A DNA stretch of 64,000 bases from UBA4744 sp963718995 (GTDB taxonomy: Bacteria; Actinomycetota; Acidimicrobiia; Spongiisociales; UBA4744). Position 1 is the first letter of the stretch. The number at the start of each line of letters is the position of its first letter. The stretch is taken from positions 62,001 through 126,000 of the forward strand of contig CAVRAP010000001.1 in assembly GCA_963718995.1 (NCBI GenBank), in the 5' to 3' direction. The translations under genes and the position numbers were made by a program. Below, one piece after another: positions 9,395-18,672 of this stretch. The notes beneath the pieces are model-generated. The model had not been told where the DNA came from. It saw only the letters and a program-made list of their open reading frames with translations, and searched no databases.

Positions 9395-10024
9395 TCAGGC
9401 GTCGGTGCCGGCAGTAGCGGCGCCCGCCGCGACGAGCGCGTCGTAGGCGGTGTTGAATTCGACCGTAGCCGCCTGGAAAGCAGCGACGGCTTCGCGGCGG
9501 GGGTCGGCGCTAGGACCCTCAAATCCGGCCCGGGCGTTCTGAGCGGTGGTACGTATCTTTCCTGCTGCGGTCGCCAGGTCCGCATGGATGGTTGCCAGGG
9601 TCTCGTAACCGGCCGGCGGCGCAGCAATCTCGACTCCATCCGCGAATACCGAGGCGCGTTCCTCAACATCCCGGAACAGCGCCAGGGCGTCCTGGTATTC
9701 GATCACTCGCGGAGAGGCATCCTGCTGGGTGTTGACATCGAGGAGATCGGCTTCGATCCCGGCCAACTCGGCTTTGGATCCGGTCATCTTGTCGACATAC
9801 GCCTGCACCTCTGCAGGGACGGTGGCGCCGCCCGCCGTCGTTGTCGTCTCTTCGCCACCATCACCGGTCGTGGTCGTGGTATTTGCCGCCGACGTGGTCG
9901 TCGTATCCTCGGGTTGCGTTCCGGGAAGCTGTTGGACGAAGAAATAGGTGAATCCAACCATCCCCACGATGATGAGGGGGAGGATCCAACGGCCTGGCTT
10001 GGGATCTGGATTACGACTGGTCAT
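9395..10024 (-). CDS. Membrane-anchored helical protein with Thr-rich stalk, unknown
   Basis: A 209-residue protein not recognised as a known family. A basic N-terminus (SRNPDPKPGR) leads into one membrane helix (residues about 12-31), then a low-complexity Thr/Gly stalk (about 38-66) and a predicted helical outer domain rich in Ala and Asp that ends ATAGTDA. The layout is a signal-anchor protein with an extracytoplasmic helical bundle. ATG 10024 is preferred over a TTG two codons upstream. It diverges from the next gene, which has the same anchor-plus-stalk plan. Confidence 0.72.
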   Translation of the reverse strand: MTSRNPDPKPGRWILPLIIVGMVGFTYFFVQQLPGTQPEDTTTTSAANTTTTTGDGGEETTTTAGGATVPAEVQAYVDKMTGSKAELAGIEADLLDVNTQQDASPRVIEYQDALALFRDVEERASVFADGVEIAAPPAGYETLATIHADLATAAGKIRTTAQNARAGFEGPSADPRREAVAAFQAATVEFNTAYDALVAAGAATAGTDA

Positions 10025-10156
10025 CGGCAACAGAACGTTAGCGGACCGGACGCGGGTTCCCTAGGAAGGTCGCCACCAAACCTCTTGTAGGGGGCCGCGG
10101 GTTCCCTTACCTTGGTCACGTTCCCGCACTTCCCTCCGTTGCGAAGGAGAGCTCGT

Positions 10157-11032
10157 ATGCATCACCAACGGTCGGACGACTCGACAGAAACGCCCGAGGT
10201 TTTTGAGCACCTCCCGTGGGCCCAACTGGCGGCGCCGACTCAGGAGAAGAAACCCTGGATGGTCTACCTGGCTGCCGGTGTGATCGTGGCCGGTTCGCTC
10301 GGGGCGCTGGCTGCCCGATCGTTCCGTCAGACCCCGGAGGCGCCATCGGTAGCCGTAGCGACAACCTCGAGCGTGCCAACGGTCGTTTCGCTGCCCCCGC
10401 CCACTACGACGCCTGAAGCGACCATCTCGGAAGCAGACCTGCTTGCCCAGGTACCCGGTCAGGCGGAAATCAGTGCGGCAGCCCGGGCAGAGTGGTTTGT
10501 TTCAGACTATTTCTCGTCCGGTGGGGATCCGGCCGCCAGCCTGGCCGTCCTCGAGGCGCTGCCGGCGAACTCCCGTTTTCCCACTGGTGTCGGATCCGAG
10601 TCTGGTTCGTATGTCGAATGGGTGGCAACCGCCCGCATCCAATCCATCGGGAACGAGCAATTTCGGTCGACGGTACTGTTCCGGACCCTGGTCTCCGGCG
10701 CCGAAGGAGGGTACGTTCGGTTGCCGGTTCAGGCAGTTGACGTGGTCGTCGAAGTGGACGCCGGGGGAGGTACCCGGGTGATCGACCTCCCGATGCCGGC
10801 CGACATACCCCCCGGGCCGAATCCCGCAACCTGGGAAGAACCCAGTGGGGAGGTTCCGGATCTCATCCGGTCGGCCGCCCTGCGCCTGGCAGCCGGGTGG
10901 GGTAGCGAACCGACCGTCATGGAGGGAAACCAACGGGCCGACGGCTGGCGAGTCGTCGTCAGCGTTGCCGACGAGTCGGGGGTCCGCTGGCCTTTGACGC
11001 TCTGGCTGACCGACCAGGGTGATCCTGCCTGA
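10157..11032 (+). CDS. Signal-anchored protein with Pro/Thr stalk, unknown
   Basis: A 291-residue protein. After about 35 polar residues comes one membrane helix (PWMVYLAAGVIVAGSLGALA), then a Pro/Thr/Ser linker and an alpha+beta outer domain containing AEWFVSDYFSSGGDP and a C-terminal VVVSVADESGVRWPLTLWL. The domain loosely recalls NTF2-like/TcpC-type extracytoplasmic folds, but I cannot confirm this. ATG 10157 is chosen because GAAGGAGAG lies 5 bases upstream; an earlier in-frame GTG has no such site. It converges with the NifU-N gene at its 3' end. Confidence 0.75.
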   Translation: MHHQRSDDSTETPEVFEHLPWAQLAAPTQEKKPWMVYLAAGVIVAGSLGALAARSFRQTPEAPSVAVATTSSVPTVVSLPPPTTTPEATISEADLLAQVPGQAEISAAARAEWFVSDYFSSGGDPAASLAVLEALPANSRFPTGVGSESGSYVEWVATARIQSIGNEQFRSTVLFRTLVSGAEGGYVRLPVQAVDVVVEVDAGGGTRVIDLPMPADIPPGPNPATWEEPSGEVPDLIRSAALRLAAGWGSEPTVMEGNQRADGWRVVVSVADESGVRWPLTLWLTDQGDPA

Positions 11033-11042
11033 AGCCGGTTGC

Positions 11043-11300
11043 TCAGTCGGAGAAGTGGTTCTGTAGGATCTCCTGCGCCGGCCCGGCGATCTCGGACCAG
11101 TCCGCGTCTGGCGTTTTTGTCAACGTTACGAAATCGGCGGTCATGAAGATACTTGTAATCCCGGGGATGGAGAGAAGCCCGACGGCGAGGGGATCATCTT
11201 CTTCCCGACCGGCAACGAACGTCTTGGGTCCACCGACGTCGACTCCGACTGAGAACTTCAGGGCATTGGGGTTGGGGGTTGACTCGATGTGTACCGGCAT
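11043..11300 (-). CDS. NifU N-terminal (Nfu-N) domain protein
   Basis: An 85-residue protein that matches only the Nfu-N domain: the opening HIESTPNPNALKFSVG is the family signature, followed by DPLAVGLLSIPGITSIFMTADFVTLTK. Full Nfu scaffold proteins carry a second domain with a CxxC iron-sulphur motif; that domain is absent, so a direct Fe-S carrier role cannot be assumed. AAAGGA precedes ATG 11300. It is divergent from the hydantoinase gene (42 bases between starts) and convergent with the signal-anchored gene. Confidence 0.87.
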   Translation of the reverse strand: MPVHIESTPNPNALKFSVGVDVGGPKTFVAGREEDDPLAVGLLSIPGITSIFMTADFVTLTKTPDADWSEIAGPAQEILQNHFSD

Positions 11301-11342
11301 TAGCCATCCTTTCGATGACGTGCATCGTAGCGAGGGCACCTG

Positions 11343-14300
11343 ATGCCGACGCGCCGGCCTGCGCTCGCGGTCGATGTTGGTGGCACATTCACCGACCTCG
11401 CGGCTTGGGATGGGTCGGTGCTCCGCTCCGGGAAGACGTCATCGACGGTGGACCAGAGCGAAGGAGTGGTGTCCGGGGCGGAAGCGGTGTTGGGTGGCAC
11501 GTCGGTCGACCGTCTTCTCCATGGGACCACGGTTGCGACGAACACGCTGCTGGAGCGCACGGGTGCTCGGACCGTACTGGTGACCACGGCCGGATTTGTC
11601 GATGTGGTCGAGATCGGGCGACAGGACCGTCCGTCGCTGTACGACTCGATGGCCGATCGGCCTGCCCCTCTCGCTGCCCGGGAGCTGCGCTTTGGGGTTC
11701 AGGGTCGGATCGACGCCACGGGTGCCGAGCTCCACCCACTTGCAGGCTTGGATCAGCTCGCAGAACAGGTGCGAGAGTCCCGGCCGGAGGCCATCGCCAT
11801 ATCCTTGTTGTACGCCTATGCCGCACCGGCCCAGGAGCAGTTGGTCGCGACGTCGCTTGCGGAAGCTCTCGAAGGTGTTCCGATATCGATCGCATCAGAA
11901 GTCGCTCCGGAATTTCGGGAGTTCGAGAGAACCTCAACAACCCTGCTCAACGCCTACCTGGAACCGGGTACCGGCCGGTACCTGAGGAATCTCCGGGAAC
12001 GGATGCTCAGCTCCGGGATTGCAGACGACGTACTGGTGATGCGCTCCTCGGGCGGCCTCATGGATGTGAGCGCCGCCGCTCGACTGCCCGCCGCTGTTCT
12101 TCTTTCGGGCCCGGCCGCAGGAGTCGTCGCTTCCGCCGAGCTGGGCAAGGCTCTTGGTCATCGTCGCCTGGTTTCCTTTGACATGGGTGGCACGTCGACC
12201 GATGTCTGTCGTATCGAAGAAGGCCGCCCGGAGGTCTCCTATGAGCGAGGGGTCGAGGGCTACCCCTGCCGGATGCCTGCGGTAGCCGTGCACACCGTCG
12301 GGGCAGGTGGTGGAAGCCGGGCCTGGATTGATCCGGGCGGGGCACTCCGGGTGGGTCCGCAAAGCGCCGGAGCGCATCCTGGACCCGCTTGCTACGGGCG
12401 GGGAGGAACCGAACCGACCGTAACCGATGCCAACCTCGTCGTGGGCCGCCTCTCTCCGGAGACGCTGCTGGCCGGTTCGATGTCGCTCGACTCCGGTGCA
12501 GCCGGGCGGGCCCTGGCCGCTCTCGCCGAGCCTCTCGGCCTGGACGAGAACGCCGCCGCACTTGGGGTGATCGACGTTGTTGAGGCTCACATGGAGCGCG
12601 CGGTGCGGACCGTTTCTGTGGAGGAGGGTGCCGATCCACGTTCGGCCGTCCTCGTCGCGTTCGGTGGCGCCGGCGGGATGCACGCGACGGCGCTGGCTCG
12701 TCGCCTTCAGATGGCCGGGGTGGTCATTCCTCCCTTGGCGGGAGTCTTCAGCGCCGTGGGTCTGCTGCTCAGCCCGCCCCGCACCGACGCGGTGCAGGGG
12801 GTGCTGATGAACGAGGGCGATGGCATCGACGGGCTACTGACCGATGTCCTGGCGCTGGCTCGGCGGCGGATGATTGCCGAGACCGGTGTACCGCCGGTCC
12901 GGATCCACAGCCTGGTTGACGTCCGATACCGGGGCCAGTCTCATGAGACACCGGTGCGGTATCAACCGGGTGAAGGTTGGGAAGTGCTGGCCGATCGTTT
13001 CCACCAGACCCATCGGGATCGGAACGGTTTCGCCAGACCGGGCGACCCGATCGAGATCGTGGCCGCCCGGGCCGAGGCGACCGGTGATCCGGCGATGCGA
13101 TGGTCCGATCTGCCCGAGATCGTCCCGAGCGGCGCTGCCCGGCTTGGCAGCCGGACGGTTGTCACCCGAACGGGCCTGGAGGAAGTGTCGGTGTGGTGGC
13201 GTCCCGGCCTGGCTGCGGGGACCGAGGTCGTTGGTCCGGCCGTAATCCTGGAATCCGAAGCCTCGTCATTCCTGGGGCGGCGGAGAACGGGCAACGGTGC
13301 ACCCGTCTGGCGCGCTGGAGGTGGAGTGGTGACGGTTGACCCGATCACCCTCGAGGTGGCTCGAAACGAGTTCGCGGCGGTAGCCGATGAGATGGGTGCT
13401 GTGCTGCGGCGCACGGCATACTCGCCCAATATCAAGGAGCGAGCCGATTGCTCCGCAGCGGTGTTTGTTCCCAGCGGTGAGATGCTCGCCCAGGCTGAGC
13501 ACATCCCGGTGCACCTCGGATCGATGCCCGCTTCGGTAGCGGCGGTCCTCCAGGGGATGGACGTGGAGCCCGGGGTGCAGTACGCGGTCAACGATCCGTA
13601 TCACGGCGGAACGCACCTCAACGACCTGACTCTGGTCCGCCCGGTGCATCTCGATGGCGTGCTGATCGGCTGGGTCGCCAACCGGGCCCATCACGCCGAT
13701 GTGGGAGGCGAGGCTCCGGGTTCTATGCCGGCCCATGCCACGACCATCGATCAAGAGGGTCACGTGGTCGCTCCCGTGGCGGCCGTGCGCAACGGAGAGT
13801 GGCTGGCATCCTTTGTGCAGCCCTTCCTGGCGGCCACCCGCACCCCGGCTGAAAGGCTGGGAGACCTATCGGCACAACTCGGCGCCAACGAGGTGGGAGC
13901 GCACCGATTGTCGATTCTGGCCGATCGGGCCGGGTCGGGTGCCTACTTCGGGGTGGCCGACGCCCTGCTCTCCTACGGGGAGCGACGGATGGTCTCCGCC
14001 CTGGTCGCTCTACCGAACGGCGTTTTTCGTTTTGAAGATGTGATGGAGTGGCAGGACGGCTTGCTCCCGATCGTGGTCACCGTGACGATCGACGGTGGCC
14101 GGTTGCGGGCCGATTTCGCGGGCACGGCAGACCAGATCGAGGGGAACATCAATGCGGTCGAAGCGGTAACCCTTTCGTGTCTCTATTACGCGGTACGGGT
14201 TGCCACCGATCCAACCATTCCCGCCAACGGAGGGTGCTATCGACCACTGTCTCTGTCCGCCCCTCCCGGGTCGCTGGTCAACGCCCGCTGGCCCGCCGCG

Positions 14301-14867
14301 GTCGCAGCGGGCAACGTCGAAACGAGTCAGCGAATCGCCGACGTTCTGCTCGGGGCCCTAGCCCCGGCAGCCCCGGACCGGGTTCCGGCTGCTTCCCAAG
14401 GCACCATGAACAACATCTTGATTGGCTCCGACGAGTTTGCCTACTACGAGACCCTGGCAGGCGGACAGGGGGGACGGCCGGGCAAGCCAGGACAGTCGGG
14501 CATCCACACCGGCATGACCAATACCAAGAACACGCCGATCGAAGCCCTCGAAAGCCACTATCCCTTCCGGGTGATCCGCAACCAGCTGCGCAGGGGCAGC
14601 GGGGGCCCCGGCCGGTTCCCGGGGGGAGAAGGCATCGAACGAGAGATCGAGTTTCTGGCTCCGGCCACCGTTTCACTGATGGGGGAGCGCCGGGTTGTCC
14701 CTCCGTGGGGTTTGGCCGGCGGCGCACCGGGAATGTGCGGGGAGGATTGGCTGATCCGGGCCGGGCAAGCCCCCACCCGCCTCCCCGGCAAGACCACCTT
14801 CGACGTTGTGCCCGGCGACCGCCTGCTGGTCAAGACCCCGGGTGGAGGCGGCTGGGGACCCCGCTAA
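11343..14867 (+). CDS. Fused hydantoinase A/B (5-oxoprolinase-type)
   Basis: A 1,174-residue single chain. Residues about 1-660 are HyuA: the ATPase-like phosphate loop DVGGTFTDLA, LLHGTTVATNTLLER, and a second nucleotide motif SFDMGGTSTDVCR. Residues about 665-1,174 are HyuB: it opens VDPITLEVARNEF, contains RADCSAAVFVPSGEM and NDPYHGGTHLNDLTL, and ends KTPGGGGWG. Such proteins open cyclic amides (5-oxoproline, N-methylhydantoin) at the cost of ATP. In most bacteria the halves are separate genes; fusion is the eukaryotic oxoprolinase arrangement. There are no transport or carbamoylase genes beside it, so the substrate is not indicated. It stands as a single transcription unit ending at a long palindrome. 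Confidence 0.92.
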   Translation: MPTRRPALAVDVGGTFTDLAAWDGSVLRSGKTSSTVDQSEGVVSGAEAVLGGTSVDRLLHGTTVATNTLLERTGARTVLVTTAGFVDVVEIGRQDRPSLYDSMADRPAPLAARELRFGVQGRIDATGAELHPLAGLDQLAEQVRESRPEAIAISLLYAYAAPAQEQLVATSLAEALEGVPISIASEVAPEFREFERTSTTLLNAYLEPGTGRYLRNLRERMLSSGIADDVLVMRSSGGLMDVSAAARLPAAVLLSGPAAGVVASAELGKALGHRRLVSFDMGGTSTDVCRIEEGRPEVSYERGVEGYPCRMPAVAVHTVGAGGGSRAWIDPGGALRVGPQSAGAHPGPACYGRGGTEPTVTDANLVVGRLSPETLLAGSMSLDSGAAGRALAALAEPLGLDENAAALGVIDVVEAHMERAVRTVSVEEGADPRSAVLVAFGGAGGMHATALARRLQMAGVVIPPLAGVFSAVGLLLSPPRTDAVQGVLMNEGDGIDGLLTDVLALARRRMIAETGVPPVRIHSLVDVRYRGQSHETPVRYQPGEGWEVLADRFHQTHRDRNGFARPGDPIEIVAARAEATGDPAMRWSDLPEIVPSGAARLGSRTVVTRTGLEEVSVWWRPGLAAGTEVVGPAVILESEASSFLGRRRTGNGAPVWRAGGGVVTVDPITLEVARNEFAAVADEMGAVLRRTAYSPNIKERADCSAAVFVPSGEMLAQAEHIPVHLGSMPASVAAVLQGMDVEPGVQYAVNDPYHGGTHLNDLTLVRPVHLDGVLIGWVANRAHHADVGGEAPGSMPAHATTIDQEGHVVAPVAAVRNGEWLASFVQPFLAATRTPAERLGDLSAQLGANEVGAHRLSILADRAGSGAYFGVADALLSYGERRMVSALVALPNGVFRFEDVMEWQDGLLPIVVTVTIDGGRLRADFAGTADQIEGNINAVEAVTLSCLYYAVRVATDPTIPANGGCYRPLSLSAPPGSLVNARWPAAVAAGNVETSQRIADVLLGALAPAAPDRVPAASQGTMNNILIGSDEFAYYETLAGGQGGRPGKPGQSGIHTGMTNTKNTPIEALESHYPFRVIRNQLRRGSGGPGRFPGGEGIEREIEFLAPATVSLMGERRVVPPWGLAGGAPGMCGEDWLIRAGQAPTRLPGKTTFDVVPGDRLLVKTPGGGGWGPR

Positions 14868-14874
14868 AACCCGT

Positions 14875-14921
14875 TTTGGCGCCTAACAAGCCGGAATATC
14901 GAGCAAGTTAGGCGCCAAAAA
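14875..14921. repeat. Long palindrome, copy 2 of dispersed repeat
   Basis: Perfect 14-base inverted repeat, TTTTGGCGCCTAAC at 14875-14888 and its complement at 14908-14921, with a 19-base spacer. Read on the minus strand it repeats the arms and the first part of the spacer of the element at 4513-4561. It fills the short gap between two convergent genes, where a bidirectional terminator is expected. Confidence 0.85.
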
Positions 14922-14928
14922 CCGATTT

Positions 14929-16710
14929 CTAGACGGGGGCGAAGGCACCGATCTGCTGCACGGCCAGGCGGAGGCTCTCGAGGCGGTCGGCGAACGAGTT
15001 GCGGTCGGCCGTGGGGAGGCGATCAATCAGGTCCTCGTAGTACTCGACACCGGACCGGAGGTTCTCTCTGACCTCGTTGAAGTAGTTCTCTTTTCGGGCG
15101 GACAGTCCAAGGGCGAACCTTCGGAATTCCTTCCCCACGTAGTCGACGTACAGCTCAATCTCACGGATGAACATGTGGGGGCGATCCGGGTTGGTGAGCA
15201 GGGAGATACGGCCGTAAATGTGATCGACCATCTCTTTGAGCGTTGCCACCTTGGAGAAATTGACGATGTTGGGGCCCGTGCACACCGCCGTGGCCGCCTC
15301 GTCGTTGATCCCGGAGTTGAGTTCCGCCCCGCCGGCCAGGTCGCGGCACAGGCAAGTCTTGGCGAGGACGTCCTCTTCGACCATGGCCCGCTGCTCGGGC
15401 GTGTAGCCCTCCTGGTCGAGATGAGCGAGTTTCTGGACGACGTATTTCCGAGAGGCCGTGCAGATGGGTTGTTCGGAGAATTCGGTGTTGTGGAGCGCCA
15501 GGTAGCCCTTCGGACAGGCGCTGCCGGGCTTGCCGATCGCGATGCGAGTCTTGCGGAGGAGATCGCTAGCAGAGTTGCGGAGATTCCAGAATGGGATACC
15601 GAAGGGGGATGCATCGCTCAGTTCCACGTCGTCGTCTGATGCTTCGACCAATTTGTCCCGGTGAACATCGTCCACGTTGGTCACTTCGGGAACCAGCAGG
15701 AAAGGTGTCCCCCATCCGGTGGAATCAAGCTCGTAATGGGTGAGCAGCAGCTTGTGCTCATCGAACGTCCCGATGCCTCCCTGGGCGGTGATCCGCAGCG
15801 GCAGCGGATGGTCCGGCGATCGGCGGCCGGCCGCAACGAGTGCATCCTTCGTGATGGCGTGCAAGGTTTCGATCAGCTCAGCCCGCTTGATGCGGAACTC
15901 TTCGAGGATCGGCCCCATCAGCTGGCCGGTGGTCGGGAACGTGTGACCCCCACAATTGAGGCCAGATTCGATCCGGTACTCCGATACCCAGATCCCCCGT
16001 TTGGCCAGGTACTTGCCTTGAACGAATGCTGAGCGGTAGTCGCTGACCTTGAGGATGACGCGCTTGCGCAGGTGTCCGGCCTCGTCCGGGAAGAAATCAT
16101 CGAACTCGGCGAGGTAGCCGAACAGGCGGGGATTCAGCCCTGCCGAGAACACCACCGCCGCGTCGAGATTGCTGTTGGCGAACCCCCGCAAACCGGACAG
16201 GGCGTCGCTGAATTCCGGGGATCGCTTCTCCTTGCCGAGATACGTGTCCCGGTCCAGCTTGGTCATGATGTTGACGTCGATGGCCCCGGGCACGACGTGC
16301 TGGAGGAGGTCGGCCTGGAGGGCCGTCCGCTGCTTCTCGTCGACGGCGGACAGCATGGCGCGATACGAAGCCTTGAGGGCACCTTCCGGCAGGAGCTCAA
16401 AGTACCGGGTGAGGTCGCTCTCCGGCTCGAACGGCAGCTCCTTCATTGTGTCCGTTTGCCGCTTGACGAGCTGATGGATCAGATTCAGGTAGGCCGTGAT
16501 GCGTCGCGCCCGGGCGTCGTGATCATCGTCGGTGATGTCCTCGTAGGGTTCCCCGTTCCGCTCGCTATGGACCTTCCGCATCTGTTCGATCAGAACGTCG
16601 TCGACGATCTGGATGACCGAGTCGATTCCATAACGCGCGACTTTCAAAGGGGTATCGATGGTGAAGCCGGTGCCCATGACGGGAATATGGAATTCGTGGA
16701 CGGTGGTCAC
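14929..16710 (-). CDS. Uncharacterised Cys-rich protein, nitronate monooxygenase-like barrel
   Basis: A 593-residue protein I cannot assign by name. The middle third resembles the nitronate monooxygenase/FMN-dependent TIM barrel: ESGLNCGGHTFP, then LRITAQGGIGTFDEHKLLL and STGWGTPFLLVPEVT, matching the GGI...G...GT.FL..E pattern of FMN phosphate binding. After it comes a Cys-rich stretch: CPKGYL, QPICTASRKYV, KTCLCRDLAGG and AVCTGPNIVNFS, five cysteines besides the one in NCGGH, which could bind an Fe-S cluster. The N-terminal 150 residues and the charged helical C-terminus match nothing I know. It starts at GTG 16710 and stands alone. A flavin/iron-sulphur oxidoreductase is inference only. 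Confidence 0.82.
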   Translation of the reverse strand: MTTVHEFHIPVMGTGFTIDTPLKVARYGIDSVIQIVDDVLIEQMRKVHSERNGEPYEDITDDDHDARARRITAYLNLIHQLVKRQTDTMKELPFEPESDLTRYFELLPEGALKASYRAMLSAVDEKQRTALQADLLQHVVPGAIDVNIMTKLDRDTYLGKEKRSPEFSDALSGLRGFANSNLDAAVVFSAGLNPRLFGYLAEFDDFFPDEAGHLRKRVILKVSDYRSAFVQGKYLAKRGIWVSEYRIESGLNCGGHTFPTTGQLMGPILEEFRIKRAELIETLHAITKDALVAAGRRSPDHPLPLRITAQGGIGTFDEHKLLLTHYELDSTGWGTPFLLVPEVTNVDDVHRDKLVEASDDDVELSDASPFGIPFWNLRNSASDLLRKTRIAIGKPGSACPKGYLALHNTEFSEQPICTASRKYVVQKLAHLDQEGYTPEQRAMVEEDVLAKTCLCRDLAGGAELNSGINDEAATAVCTGPNIVNFSKVATLKEMVDHIYGRISLLTNPDRPHMFIREIELYVDYVGKEFRRFALGLSARKENYFNEVRENLRSGVEYYEDLIDRLPTADRNSFADRLESLRLAVQQIGAFAPV

Positions 16711-16877
16711 GATGCGTTCCGAGCTATCCAGGTCGATTGCATGGAGATCCCTGTCCGTGGATTGGAGGTCAGACCTTCAGCCGGGCAGATGCGTTACCTG
16801 CCGTGCCTGGGGCAAATCTACCGCCACAACCCATTTATGGGATCAGGTGGGCACCTCAGGGAGTGGGCAATGCGACG

Positions 16878-17108
16878 TCAGACGGTGGGCCCGGCAGCAA
16901 TCAATTGCGGTCGGGCGATTGTGAGATACAGGATGGGTCCGATGAAGGAGAGAAACAGGACCACGACGCCCCACAGCATCTGGTTTTGCCCGGCAGCCGT
17001 CCACGTGGGCTGGGGAGTACGGAGCACGTCGACGATGGCCCAAATATGGAAAATGAAGAGCGGGAGGGCAATCACGAACAGCAGGATGCCGAGCAAGGCA
17101 AAGTCCAC
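16878..17108 (-). CDS. Small two-helix membrane protein, PLDc_N-like
   Basis: A 76-residue protein with two membrane helices separated by a short loop. FIFHIWAIVDVLRTPQPTW followed by QMLWGVVVLFLSFIGPILYL matches the small PLDc_N family (the N-terminal membrane unit of cardiolipin synthases, often found alone). It starts at GTG 17108, with GAAAGG 6 bases upstream; any longer frame would add a non-membrane tail without a start site. It diverges from glcD. Function unknown. Confidence 0.75.
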   Translation of the reverse strand: MDFALLGILLFVIALPLFIFHIWAIVDVLRTPQPTWTAAGQNQMLWGVVVLFLSFIGPILYLTIARPQLIAAGPTV

Positions 17109-17247
17109 CAGAGACCTTTCGAAGGTGAGGGAATCGTAATACCGGCAACAACCCGGCGCCGTGACATGTGGGCATGGTGCGTAGCCCGTGATGTCCTTGC
17201 GAATTCCGCCATGTCGGTTTGGGATCTCCAAACCATGAAGGGCTAGC

Positions 17248-18672
17248 TTGAGGAACGTGACGCTGGTACAGGAACTGCAGAACGTTCTGGGTGCCGACCG
17301 GGTCCTCGCCGACCCGCTCCGCACGTACGTCTACGGCAAGGATGCCGGCATCAGGCGCGGTGAAGTGGTCGCCGTGGCCCTCCCGGCCACCGCTGGTGAG
17401 GTTGTTGAGGTGGTCAAGATCGCCGCTCGCCACGGGATCCCGATTGTGCCGCGCGGCGCCGGGACTGGTTTGGCCGGCGGTACGGTTCCCGTCAGCCCCT
17501 CGCTCGTGGTGTCCACGACCCGAATGACTGAAATCGACGTCGATGCCGAGAGTCGCACGGCGTGGGTAGGAGCGGGCGTGTTCAACCTCGACCTGAGCAC
17601 GAAAACCGCATCCGACGGGCTGCACTTCGCACCGGATCCTTCGTCCCAGGCCGCCTGCACCATCGGTGGCAATGTGGCCAATAACAGTGGCGGGCCGCAC
17701 TGTCTGGCAGAAGGCACGACCGTGAACCACGTGCTGGCGGTCGAGCTGGTCACGGCCGGAGGCGAGGTCGTAGTTCTCGGGGGCGAGGCTCCCGACCCCA
17801 TCGGCCTGGACCTGCGAGGGATCGTGGTTGGCTCGGAGGGGACCCTTGGCATTGTGACGCGGGCGCTGGTCAAACTCACCCCCAACCCGCCGGCCGTCCG
17901 GACCCTCCTGGCCGCCTACGACCGGGTCGAGGACGCAGCCGCCACGGTGTCAGGAGTCATCGCTGCGGGGGTTGTCCCCGCCGCTCTGGAAATGATGGAT
18001 CAGAAGATGACCATTGCCGTGGAGAGGTTTGTGGGAGCCGGTTTTCCGATCGACGCGGCGGCGGTACTGCTGGCCGAGGTCACCGGGCATCCGGCTGCGG
18101 TGGACGCGGAAGCCGAACTGGTGCGGGCTGTGGCCGAATCGAACCATGCGACTTCGGTCCGGATCGCCGTCGACGCAGCGGAGCGGGCCCTGCTCTGGAA
18201 GGGCCGCAAGGCGGCCTTTGGGGCTGTGGCCCAAACCGCTCCCGATTACTACCTCCACGACACCGTGGTGCCACGCACCAAACTGGTCGAGGTCATGGCG
18301 AAGGTCTACGAGATCGCCGATCGCTACGACCTGACCATGATGAATGTGTTCCATGCCGGAGACGGGAACCTCCACCCGCTGATGGCTTTTGACGCCTCGG
18401 AGGCGGGGGTCCTGGAGAGAGTCCAGGCCGCCGCTGACGAACTGGTCGCCGTGTGTGTCGAGGCGGGCGGGTCGCTGTCCGGTGAGCATGGCATCGGTCT
18501 GGAGAAACGCGACCTCATGCCGCTCGTCTTCACCGAAATAGACCTGGACGCTCAAGCCCGGCTCGCGGAAGCTTTCGACCCCGACGGGTTGTTCAATCCC
18601 GACAAGGTCCTCCCGGTGGGATCCCGGTGCTTCGACATGGGCCGGCCGGTCCCCGAGGGAACCTGGATATGA
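17248..18672 (+). CDS. glcD: Glycolate oxidase FAD-binding subunit GlcD
   Basis: A 474-residue FAD-linked oxidase of the PCMH/vanillyl-alcohol oxidase fold. Seen: the FAD pyrophosphate loop PRGAGTGLAGG, CTIGGNVANNSGGPHCLAEG, GSEGTLGIVTRALVKL, and the C-terminal metal/substrate motifs FHAGDGNLHPL and SGEHGIGLEKR. With GlcE and GlcF it would oxidise glycolate (or D-lactate) to the 2-oxo acid, passing electrons to the respiratory chain at the membrane. The start is uncertain: TTG 17248 has AAGGG 5 bases upstream, while GTG 17257 is the alternative. It overlaps glcE by 4 bases (ATGA). Confidence 0.93.
   Translation: MRNVTLVQELQNVLGADRVLADPLRTYVYGKDAGIRRGEVVAVALPATAGEVVEVVKIAARHGIPIVPRGAGTGLAGGTVPVSPSLVVSTTRMTEIDVDAESRTAWVGAGVFNLDLSTKTASDGLHFAPDPSSQAACTIGGNVANNSGGPHCLAEGTTVNHVLAVELVTAGGEVVVLGGEAPDPIGLDLRGIVVGSEGTLGIVTRALVKLTPNPPAVRTLLAAYDRVEDAAATVSGVIAAGVVPAALEMMDQKMTIAVERFVGAGFPIDAAAVLLAEVTGHPAAVDAEAELVRAVAESNHATSVRIAVDAAERALLWKGRKAAFGAVAQTAPDYYLHDTVVPRTKLVEVMAKVYEIADRYDLTMMNVFHAGDGNLHPLMAFDASEAGVLERVQAAADELVAVCVEAGGSLSGEHGIGLEKRDLMPLVFTEIDLDAQARLAEAFDPDGLFNPDKVLPVGSRCFDMGRPVPEGTWI

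Noticed and set aside
8161..9417. Long open frame of about 418 codons on the plus strand opposite eis
   Set aside because: It is an antisense shadow in GC-rich DNA. The minus-strand Eis frame has family motifs and the plus-strand frame has none.
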